Positions 1 through 5,161 of a DNA stretch of 18,064 bases are shown piece by piece. A program made the translations under genes and the position numbers. Each line of letters begins with the position of its first letter. The first letter of the stretch is position 1. This DNA comes from UBA9845 sp051889975 (GTDB lineage: Bacteria > Bacillota > Clostridia > Christensenellales > UBA1242): NCBI GenBank assembly GCA_051889975.1, contig JBJFDJ010000001.1:1-18064 (forward strand), given 5' to 3'. The notes beneath the pieces were generated by a model, which worked only from the letters and a program-made list of their open reading frames with translations, was not told the origin of the DNA and ran no database searches.

Positions 1-597
1 TTTGCAAAAGGTCAATTTTGCGAATAATTGCAAAAAAATGCAAGTTTTTAGCCAAAAAAACGCCTTATTTTGCCAAATAAAGTGCTTTTTTTGTTGTATT
101 GGAATGTTTTTGATAATGCCTTGCAATTTTAAATTAATGTTTATGGTTTTTGCAAATATTTAATTTCAAGAATTATTTTTGCTGTTTAAAGTTTTAAATT
201 TCTATTTTTATTATTCGCAGATTTAAATTTTTGTTATTTACGCGTTAAATTTTATTTTTTTATTATTTGCAGATTGAATTGTTTTTGATTGTTTTATGTA
301 AAAAATAGTTTTAATCTTTTATTAGTTTGCATTGGCAAAGCAATTGATTAAAAGTATCAGAACAGTCCGTCTTAAACTGCATATTTTTTATGTTTAATAA
401 AATTAGTTTTATTCTTTTGTTAATTGGCATTGTTTAAAAGTGTTCAAAAAAATGTTTTATTTAAATTGTATTTAATGAAAAATAGTTTTTGTATTTGGTT
501 AGTTTTTATTGTTTAAAAGCATGCAAAAATGCTTTGCCAAATTCACATAAAACACAACGGGTAAAAACTATAGCAAATCTTTTTTTGTTAAAATATT
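1..597. other. AT-rich stretch without a recognisable gene
   Basis: No open frame here has a plausible start, ribosome site and protein-like composition. Positions 54-92 form a weak A-tract/hairpin/T-tract (arms around 64-70 and 75-82), which could be a degraded terminator, but the stem is imperfect. From about 301 to 531 there are three diverged repeat copies, listed separately. In most bacteria rpoB would lie downstream of rplL in this direction; nothing here resembles it. Confidence 0.6.
301..531. repeat. Three diverged copies of a ~55-60 bp AT-rich repeat
   Basis: Copies start near 301, 396 and 477. Each begins with AAAATAGTTTT or a close variant, continues with a T-rich stretch resembling ATCTTTTNTTAG, then TTTGCATTG or a variant, then (TTT)AAAAG and a short CAAAAATG-like end. 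The first copy has about 12 extra bases after ATTG. The spacers also share TTAAANTGNAT-like sequence, so the full unit may be 80-95 bp. Similarity is by eye and low complexity inflates it. Function is unknown. Confidence 0.4.
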
Positions 598-605
598 TTA
601 AAAAC

Positions 606-634
606 AAAAAAAGCAGGGTAGACCTGCCTTTTTT
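606..634 (-). terminator. Intrinsic terminator after rplL (possibly bidirectional)
   Basis: The inverted repeat GCAGG (613-617) / CCTGC (623-627) has a 5-nt loop, with an A-tract on one side and a T-tract on the other. On the minus strand the stem is followed by seven T. It lies about 30 nt past the rplL stop and should end the rplJ-rplL transcript. Confidence 0.75.
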
Positions 635-655
635 CGCATTATATTTTTAAAACTA

Positions 656-1027
656 TTATTTAAGTTCAATAGTTGCGCCAACAGCTTTAAGTTTTTCTGC
701 AATTGATTTTGCTTCTTCTGCTGGAACGCTTTCTTTAATAACTGATGGAACATTGTCGCAAAGAGCTTTTGCTTCGCCAAGACCAAGACCTGTGATTTCT
801 CTGATTGCCTTGATTGTTGGGATTTTTTGTGTTGCATCGATTGCTGTCATGTGAACAGTAAGGTTGCTTGGTTCTTCTTCAGCTGCTGCTGCGCCTGCAA
901 CTGGACCAGCAACTGCAACTGCTGCTGCGCTTACACCAAATTTTTCTTCAATTAATTTTACTAAGTCATTGAGTTCTACAACTGAAAGACTTTCAATTTC
1001 TTCTACAAATTTATTTAAATCTGCCAT
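656..1027 (-). CDS. rplL: 50S ribosomal protein L7/L12
   Basis: This 123-residue protein has the usual length for L7/L12, the multicopy ribosomal stalk protein that recruits and stimulates translational GTPases. The N-terminal dimerisation domain (about 1-33) binds L10. An Ala/Val-rich hinge (about 34-52) leads to the C-terminal factor-binding domain with IKAIREITGLGLGEAK (about 72-87). The conserved Ile, Lys and Arg of the factor-binding helix are present. The usual Lys in GLGLKEAK is Gly here, a Pro lies just before the helix, and a Cys (ALCD) is unusual for the family. The ATG is preceded by AAGGAG at good spacing. It sits 48 nt after rplJ, consistent with one transcript. Identification is secure. 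Confidence 0.97.
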   Translation of the reverse strand: MADLNKFVEEIESLSVVELNDLVKLIEEKFGVSAAAVAVAGPVAGAAAAEEEPSNLTVHMTAIDATQKIPTIKAIREITGLGLGEAKALCDNVPSVIKESVPAEEAKSIAEKLKAVGATIELK

Positions 1028-1075
1028 TTTTAATTTCTCCTTTTATTTTGTGGCTTTTTGCCAATTTTTATTTTA

Positions 1076-1561
1076 TTATTTTTTGTCTGCAACTGCTTTT
1101 AAGCCAACTGCAAGTTTTTGCATTGGTGCTTTAAGCAAGAATGCAAGTTTAGAAAGCAATGTTTCGCGTGATGGGATGTTTGAAAGTATATCAACATACT
1201 TGTCATCAACAACTTTGCCATCTAAAATACCAAATTTAACTGATAATTTGTCATTATCTTTTTTTGCATCACCAATTGCTTTTGCAACAGAAACTTCATC
1301 GTTGTAACTGATTGCAACACTTGTTGTGCCGTGAAGATATTCTTCAACGCCAGTGTAGCCAAGTTCGGTGAGTGCTCTTAAAAGCAAAGTGTTTTTGTAA
1401 ACTTTGTATTCGCCATTTGTGTTTCTTACGCTAGCACGAAGGGCAGTGTCTTTTGCAACATCTGTTCCCAAAAAGCTAACGAACACAGCTGATTTTGCTC
1501 TTGAAAGTTTATCTTTGATTTCTTCAACTTTTGCTTTTTTGTTTTCAAAATTTGCGCTCAA
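1076..1561 (-). CDS. rplJ: 50S ribosomal protein L10
   Basis: At 161 residues this matches L10, which anchors the L7/L12 stalk to 23S rRNA and, in complex with L7/L12, represses its own operon. Family landmarks are the N-terminal AVFVSFLGTD-type strand, VYKNTLLLRAL (about 54-64, cf. KNTLxRRAL), LHGTTSVAISYND (about 76-88), GILDGKVVD (about 111-119), and NIPSRETLLSKL (about 128-139). The C-terminal helix from about 140 is the L7/L12 docking segment. The start ATG has AAGGAGGAAC upstream. The gene is preceded by an L10 leader and an attenuator, and followed by rplL. No rplK or rplA is upstream; an SDR gene occupies that place. Confidence 0.96.
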   Translation of the reverse strand: MSANFENKKAKVEEIKDKLSRAKSAVFVSFLGTDVAKDTALRASVRNTNGEYKVYKNTLLLRALTELGYTGVEEYLHGTTSVAISYNDEVSVAKAIGDAKKDNDKLSVKFGILDGKVVDDKYVDILSNIPSRETLLSKLAFLLKAPMQKLAVGLKAVADKK

Positions 1562-1593
1562 AATATGTTCCTCCTTTTTATAATGCGATAATT

Positions 1594-1626
1594 AAAAAAG
1601 TTCCTTGTGCCCAACACAAGAAACTT
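1594..1626 (-). terminator. Attenuator hairpin in the rplJ leader
   Basis: On the minus strand a 12-bp stem (1615-1626 with 1598-1609, one G-U pair) closes a 5-nt loop and is followed by a T-tract (six T on the minus strand counting the end of the stem). It lies between the L10-binding fold and the rplJ ribosome site, so it can stop transcription before rplJ. The left arm contains CTTGTG, which could instead pair with CACAAG in the L10-binding fold (about 1693-1698), giving a possible antiterminator. That alternative pairing is inference from 6 bp. Confidence 0.85.
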
Positions 1627-1653
1627 CATAACTCATCATTATAAAAAGTTTTT

Positions 1654-1713
1654 GTTACCTCTACAAGCAATGCAATGCATTTTATGGTTAACCACTTGTG
1701 GTCTTTGGCACAG
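1654..1713 (-). promoter_or_regulatory. L10 ribosomal-protein leader (autoregulatory RNA)
   Basis: The minus strand reads GTGCCAAAGACCACAAGTGG, then TTAACC, a short hairpin, and GCTTGTAGAGGTAAC. This is the conserved L10-binding fold found upstream of rplJ: the CCAAAGAC box, the TTAA segment and the GAGGTAA closing strand. In Bacillus subtilis an L10-L12 complex binds this leader and promotes termination. The position between a strong promoter and the attenuator fits that mechanism. Assigned by eye. Confidence 0.85.
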
Positions 1714-1734
1714 AAATTATTTAATTACTCATTT

Positions 1735-1762
1735 ATTATATCACAAAAAACAAAATTGTCAA
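1735..1762 (-). promoter_or_regulatory. Promoter of rplJ-rplL
   Basis: A perfect TTGACA (1757-1762) and a perfect TATAAT (1735-1740) are separated by 16 bp, with an extended TG element just upstream of the -10. It is the strongest consensus promoter in the window. The start site should fall near 1728, giving a leader of about 165 nt that holds the L10 fold and attenuator. Confidence 0.9.
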
Positions 1763-1809
1763 CAATTTATATTACTTTTTTAAAAGTTGTTTAAAACATA
1801 TAACCCAGT

Positions 1810-2607
1810 TTAATCTTTTCGTTTTTTGCCACCAAACATCTTGTCGGTGAAGTAAAGTATGACGCTTTTTGGAAAAACTCTGCTTGCAAAATATAAAAGT
1901 TTGTATTTTGCGCCAATAATATACATTGGCTTTGGCTTTTTCTTTAAACTTATTTTAACAATCTTTTTGGCAACGGACAAAGGGTCCATGCGTTTTTCTT
2001 GATTTTTGTCAATGTTGTATGCGGCGTTTGCAATTCGGTCGCCATAGCGCTCGTTTGTGTCAAAAATCTTAACTCTGTTTTTTGTAAAATTTGTTTTAAC
2101 ATCGCCCGGACAAATGCTAACAACATTTATGCCCAGTGGCTTTAGCTCTAATCGCAAACAATCGCTATACATATTTAACGCAGATTTGCTGGCGCAATAA
2201 AGCCCCCTAAAAGGCAGGGCAAACAGTGCACACGCACTTGCAATGTGAACAATAGTGCCACCTTTTTGCATATATTTTATGGCATATTTGTTAATCATAA
2301 ATGCCCCGTGCATATTTACATCAAATTGTTGTTTTGCTTGCTGGGTTGAAATCAATTCAAGCGCTCCACTTATGCCATAACCTGCACAATTAATTAAAAT
2401 GTCAATCCTGCCATATTTTGTGCCAATGCTGTTGATGCATTCTTTAACCATATCTTCATTTGACACATCACATTTAAGGCTAAATTCTGTTGGCTCGTCA
2501 ACATTTTTTGCAAGAGAAATGACAGTGTTGCCCATTGCCTTAAACAAATCAAACATCTCTTTGCCAATGCCACTTGTTCCACCCGTAATCACTACAATTT
2601 TGTTCAT
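1810..2607 (-). CDS. SDR-family NAD(P)-dependent oxidoreductase
   Basis: This 265-residue protein is a classical short-chain dehydrogenase/reductase with a Rossmann fold. Visible motifs are TGGTSGIG (8-15) for the cofactor phosphates, Asp47 in CDVS near the adenine, NCAG (73-76), Asn98, Ser124, the catalytic pair Tyr137-x3-Lys141 (YCASK) and PGD (167-169). All four catalytic-tetrad positions are present, so it should be active. The substrate cannot be read from sequence. Residues after about 225 are basic and hydrophobic (KKKPKP, then LLYFASRVFPKSVILYF), which suggests a membrane-touching tail. AAGGAAAAA precedes the ATG. The rplJ promoter begins 48 nt after its stop, and I see no clear terminator between them, so some read-through is possible. 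Confidence 0.9.
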   Translation of the reverse strand: MNKIVVITGGTSGIGKEMFDLFKAMGNTVISLAKNVDEPTEFSLKCDVSNEDMVKECINSIGTKYGRIDILINCAGYGISGALELISTQQAKQQFDVNMHGAFMINKYAIKYMQKGGTIVHIASACALFALPFRGLYCASKSALNMYSDCLRLELKPLGINVVSICPGDVKTNFTKNRVKIFDTNERYGDRIANAAYNIDKNQEKRMDPLSVAKKIVKISLKKKPKPMYIIGAKYKLLYFASRVFPKSVILYFTDKMFGGKKRKD

Positions 2608-2688
2608 TTTGAATTTTTCCTTTCATGTTTTTCATTTTAAATTGCAAAGTCAAAAATAAAATATTTTCTTTTATTTTGCGACATTTTT

Positions 2689-2717
2689 ATTATATCAAAT
2701 AAAAGTTTTTATGTCTA
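2689..2717 (-). promoter_or_regulatory. Promoter of the SDR gene
   Basis: TAGACA (2712-2717), a 17-bp spacer and TATAAT (2689-2694) with an upstream TG (TGATATAAT). The leader is about 75 nt. It is back-to-back with the queH promoter at 2734-2762. Confidence 0.75.
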
Positions 2718-2733
2718 ATATAATAAATTTTTA

Positions 2734-2762
2734 TTGTCAAATAATAATTAAAATGCTAAAAT
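2734..2762 (+). promoter_or_regulatory. queH promoter predicting a leaderless mRNA
   Basis: TTGTCA (2734-2739), a 17-bp spacer and TAAAAT (2757-2762). The -10 ends 6 nt before the ATG at 2769, so the start site should be at or next to the A of the ATG. There is no Shine-Dalgarno sequence. Confidence 0.7.
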
Positions 2763-2768
2763 AATTAT

Positions 2769-3401
2769 ATGACTCAAAACGATTATCAAAAGTTTTTGGA
2801 TACTGTCGGTCATATAGACAAGTCAAAAAAGCCATCACTATTGCTTCATGTGTGTTGCGCTCCTTGTTCAACGGCGTGTTTGGAAGTTTTAAACGAATAT
2901 TTTGATATAACCGTTTTTTATTACAATCCAAACATCGCACCTTTTAACGAATATCAAAAGCGTCTTGCCGAAGAACAAAAGTTTGTTTCAACTTGCTATC
3001 CAACAATAAAAATTGTTGAAGTTGGCTATGAAAACGAAAAGTTTGAACGGCTTGCAAAGGGCTGTGAAGATTTGCCCGAAGGTGGAGAGCGTTGCAAAAA
3101 GTGTTACAGGCTAAGGCTAAAAAAAACTGGCGAATACGCAAAAGAAAATGGCTTTGATTACTTTACAACAACATTAACAGTCAGCCCATACAAAAACAGT
3201 CGGGTTTTAAATCAGATTGGCGAAGAAATTGCACAAGAGCTAGGCATAAATTATTTGACAAGTGACTTTAAAAAGAACGATGGCTACAAACGAAGTATTG
3301 TTTTAAGCAAACAGTATGATTTGTATAGGCAAGATTATTGTGGGTGTGAGTATTCAAAAAAAGCACGAGAAAATTATAAAAAACAAAAAGGAGAATATTA
3401 A
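2769..3401 (+). CDS. queH: Epoxyqueuosine reductase QueH
   Basis: This 210-residue protein matches QueH (formerly DUF208), the iron-sulfur enzyme that reduces epoxyqueuosine to queuosine at the wobble base of GUN-anticodon tRNAs, and replaces the cobalamin-dependent QueG. Signature elements are LLHVCCAPCS (25-34; Cys29, Cys30, Cys33), YNPNI (52-56), ERCKKCYRLRL (107-117; Cys109, Cys112), TTTLTVSPYKNS (133-144) and YRQDYCGC (186-193; Cys191, Cys193). All the expected cysteines are present. No other queuosine genes are nearby, so precursor supply or salvage lies elsewhere. The upstream sequence predicts leaderless translation. The stop codon directly abuts the next ATG, so the two genes are surely cotranscribed. 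Confidence 0.95.
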   Translation: MTQNDYQKFLDTVGHIDKSKKPSLLLHVCCAPCSTACLEVLNEYFDITVFYYNPNIAPFNEYQKRLAEEQKFVSTCYPTIKIVEVGYENEKFERLAKGCEDLPEGGERCKKCYRLRLKKTGEYAKENGFDYFTTTLTVSPYKNSRVLNQIGEEIAQELGINYLTSDFKKNDGYKRSIVLSKQYDLYRQDYCGCEYSKKARENYKKQKGEY

Positions 3402-4454
3402 ATGAAAAAAATTATTTTATCAGTTGTATTATTGGTTGTTTTGATTGCAGGTGGCGTTACACTTGGCGTTGTTCAATCAAACAAGGCTCAAACTCCAACT
3501 TCAACAGTTGAAATGGATTTAAACCCTGGTGCAAGTTTTGTTGTTAATGGCAACAATGTTGTTTTAAGCGTATCTTACACAAATGAAGATGCTGACCTTA
3601 TTTATTCTGGCATTGATGTTGTTGGCAGAAGTATAGAAGAAGTTGCAAAAGAGTTTACTCAAAAAGTTATTGAATATAGTTCAGCACAAGGCGAATATAA
3701 AAAATATATTAACATAGAAGCAAATCTTTCAAGTGGGGCAGATGAAAATTGCATCACAATTAAGGTAAGTGGCAATGAAAAACAAGCCGAAGCACTTAAA
3801 AATGCTTTGGTTAGCAAAGTAAACGCTGTGTTTGATGAAAATGGAATTTTTGGCAGGGCAGTTGGCGAAATCAAAACTCAAACAACCGACTTGGTTAACA
3901 AATATGCCGACATTGCTCAAGATTTAAAACTTGATGCCGAAGAATTTGCAGGCAAAACAGAAGCAGAAATTTTGGCAATGATTAACGAGCAAGGCAAAAA
4001 ACTTGAAGGTTTGACTTCAGAAGCACTTAACGATGTTGAAACATTTGTTAATGACACTGTTGTAACAAACTTAAAAAATGGCGCAGAACAATTAAAAGCA
4101 CAAATTGAAAAAGCAAAGGCAGAAATTGAAAAAATTCAAGCAGACATTGTTGATGCTTTGCCAGAAGAATTAAAACAACAATTTAAAAATCAAATTGACG
4201 AAATCAACAAACAAATTGCAGAGTTACAAAAACAATTAAATGCAAAACTTGCCGAGATTGAACAAAAAATTGGCGAAAAAGTTGCCGAACTCAAAGAAAC
4301 AGCAAAAGCAAAATTTGCCGAACTTAAAACACAATTAAACGCAAAGATTGAAGCCGGCAAAGCAGAGCTAGAAGCACACAAAGCAGAGTTTGAACAAAAC
4401 AAAGACAAAATATTAAATGACATCAAAGCATGGCGAGATAGTTTTAATGCTTAA
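3402..4454 (+). CDS. Membrane-anchored RsgI-like ectodomain with coiled coil
   Basis: A 350-residue protein of unknown function. Residues 1-25 form one hydrophobic segment after MKK, either a signal anchor or an uncleaved signal peptide; no lipobox is visible. Residues about 35-155 resemble the extracellular middle domain of RsgI-type anti-sigma factors: VEMDLNPGASFVVNGN, then VSYTNEDADLIYSGIDVVGRS, then a helix and a final strand. The N-terminal cytoplasmic anti-sigma domain of true RsgI is missing. Residues about 160-345 are almost entirely charged helix (Lys/Glu/Ala/Gln-rich, for example IDEINKQIAELQKQLNAKL), predicted coiled coil. The ATG follows the queH stop with no spacer, and AAAGGAG lies within the queH end. 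A strong terminator follows. The domain assignment is by eye and needs a profile search. Confidence 0.75.
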   Translation: MKKIILSVVLLVVLIAGGVTLGVVQSNKAQTPTSTVEMDLNPGASFVVNGNNVVLSVSYTNEDADLIYSGIDVVGRSIEEVAKEFTQKVIEYSSAQGEYKKYINIEANLSSGADENCITIKVSGNEKQAEALKNALVSKVNAVFDENGIFGRAVGEIKTQTTDLVNKYADIAQDLKLDAEEFAGKTEAEILAMINEQGKKLEGLTSEALNDVETFVNDTVVTNLKNGAEQLKAQIEKAKAEIEKIQADIVDALPEELKQQFKNQIDEINKQIAELQKQLNAKLAEIEQKIGEKVAELKETAKAKFAELKTQLNAKIEAGKAELEAHKAEFEQNKDKILNDIKAWRDSFNA

Positions 4455-4509
4455 ATTTAACAATTGTCAAACAAAACGGATTTAAGCAATATTAAGTAAG
4501 CAAAATATA

Positions 4510-4548
4510 AAAAAACACATTGAGCAAAAAATACTTAATGTGTTTTTT
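4510..4548. terminator. Bidirectional terminator after the queH operon
   Basis: A 12-bp perfect inverted repeat, AAAAAACACATT (4510-4521) and AATGTGTTTTTT (4537-4548), with a 15-nt loop. A/T tracts on both sides suit termination in either direction. It lies between the convergent coiled-coil gene and the XRE gene that ends at 4612. Confidence 0.85.
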
Positions 4549-4611
4549 ATTTTAAGTTGCAGATGTTTAAAAATAGTTAAAAAAACTTTTTTGGTGCTCA
4601 AAAGTAAAATT

Positions 4612-4815
4612 TCATTTTAACAATTCGTTTGGCTCAACATCCAAAATTTCCATAATTTCATAAACCACCGACAAACTAGGATAGTTTTTGCCGTTTTCAA
4701 TTTTGCCAATGTATGTTTTATCTTTGCCCAGCCTTAAACTGAGTTCATAAGCCGATATATTTTTTTTGTTTCTTGCAATTGCCAAATTTAAACCAAATCT
4801 CTTTTTTCTTTCCAT
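4612..4815 (-). CDS. Small XRE-family (Cro/CI-type) HTH regulator
   Basis: This 67-residue protein is essentially one Cro/CI helix-turn-helix domain: FGLNLAIARNKKNISAYELS (helices 1-2), LRLGKDKTYIGKIENGKNYP (recognition helix and the IENGK turn), then SLSVVYEIMEILDVEPNELL. It should bind DNA as a dimer, and no sensing domain is attached. It is the only gene in the window ending in TGA. It is divergent from the Cys-rich gene at 4886, with 70 bp between starts, so it is a natural candidate to regulate itself and that gene. Its own promoter is less clear (TATA-rich -10 near 4827-4837). The AGGT just upstream of the ATG is at most a weak ribosome site. Confidence 0.88.
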   Translation of the reverse strand: MERKKRFGLNLAIARNKKNISAYELSLRLGKDKTYIGKIENGKNYPSLSVVYEIMEILDVEPNELLK

Positions 4816-4850
4816 AATTTTACCTATTTATATAATAACTTTTAAATCAT

Positions 4851-4879
4851 TTGACATATATGACTTAAACTCATACAAT
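4851..4879 (+). promoter_or_regulatory. Leaderless promoter of the Cys-rich gene, with possible operator
   Basis: A perfect TTGACA (4851-4856), a 17-bp spacer and TACAAT (4874-4879), ending 6 nt before the ATG at 4886. The spacer contains the palindrome CATATATG and a repeated TGAC, possible contacts for the divergent XRE protein. The promoter call is strong and the operator call is weak. Confidence 0.8.
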
Positions 4880-4885
4880 AAGAAT

Positions 4886-5086
4886 ATGGACATAAATAAA
4901 AATATTAATAATTATAAAATTTTTTGCGAAAATGAATTTTGCATTTATCAAAAAAATGGCAGTTGCATTTTAAAGCATATAGATTTAGACAATGTGGGGT
5001 GTTGTCAGTCGTGCATATATGTAAATATAGACCAAGAACAACTAAAACTTGCAAAACAAAAACTACTTGACAAATTTAACAATTAA
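4886..5086 (+). CDS. Cys-rich 66-residue protein, probably metal-binding
   Basis: A 66-residue protein that I do not recognise as a named family. Cysteines are at 14, 19, 27, 39, 40 and 43, in the pattern C-x4-C-x7-C-x11-CC-x2-C, with NEFCIYQKNGSC and GCCQSCIYVNI as the densest parts. This looks like a small zinc-ribbon-like fold, followed by a Lys-rich helix (about 49-64). I chose the ATG at 4886 over in-frame upstream codons: it lies 6 nt after a near-consensus promoter, and starting at 4766 would give a hydrophobic extension that overlaps the divergent XRE gene. There is no Shine-Dalgarno sequence. A terminator follows directly. Confidence 0.7.
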   Translation: MDINKNINNYKIFCENEFCIYQKNGSCILKHIDLDNVGCCQSCIYVNIDQEQLKLAKQKLLDKFNN

Positions 5087-5090
5087 CTTT

Positions 5091-5114
5091 AAAAACTCAT
5101 TTTGAGTTTTTTTT
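5091..5114 (+). terminator. Terminator after the Cys-rich gene
   Basis: AAAAACTCA (5091-5099), a TTT loop and TGAGTTTTT (5103-5111) run on into more T. It begins 4 nt after the stop codon and overlaps the -35 of the tex promoter. Confidence 0.8.
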
Positions 5115-5129
5115 GTTTTGTGATATCAT
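5102..5129 (+). promoter_or_regulatory. tex promoter
   Basis: TTGAGT (5102-5107), a 16-bp spacer and TATCAT (5124-5129) preceded by TGTGA, an extended -10. The start site should be near 5136, giving a leader of about 26 nt that contains AAAGGAG. Confidence 0.6.
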
Positions 5130-5161
5130 TATCTTATGGCAAACGCCAAAGGAGATTAAAA

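Noticed and set aside
54..92. Terminator-like hairpin near the left edge
   Set aside because: The stem has bulges and mismatches and no gene end can be tied to it, so it is noted only in the intergenic entry.
864..1307. Plus-strand frame of 147 codons
   Set aside because: It lies antisense to rplL and rplJ, is low-complexity (Ala/Ser/Phe-rich) and has no ribosome site.
4612..4614. Possible reassignment of TGA to Trp
   Set aside because: TGA ends the XRE frame at the expected length for the family, and every Trp codon I checked in confident genes is TGG.
4766..4885. Upstream start for the Cys-rich gene
   Set aside because: It would overlap the divergent XRE coding sequence and cross the TTGACA/TACAAT promoter that fits the ATG at 4886.
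5102..5161. Upstream TTG start giving tex 20 more residues
   Set aside because: That segment overlaps a terminator hairpin and the promoter. The ATG at 5162 has AAAGGAG at normal distance and matches the Tex N-terminus.
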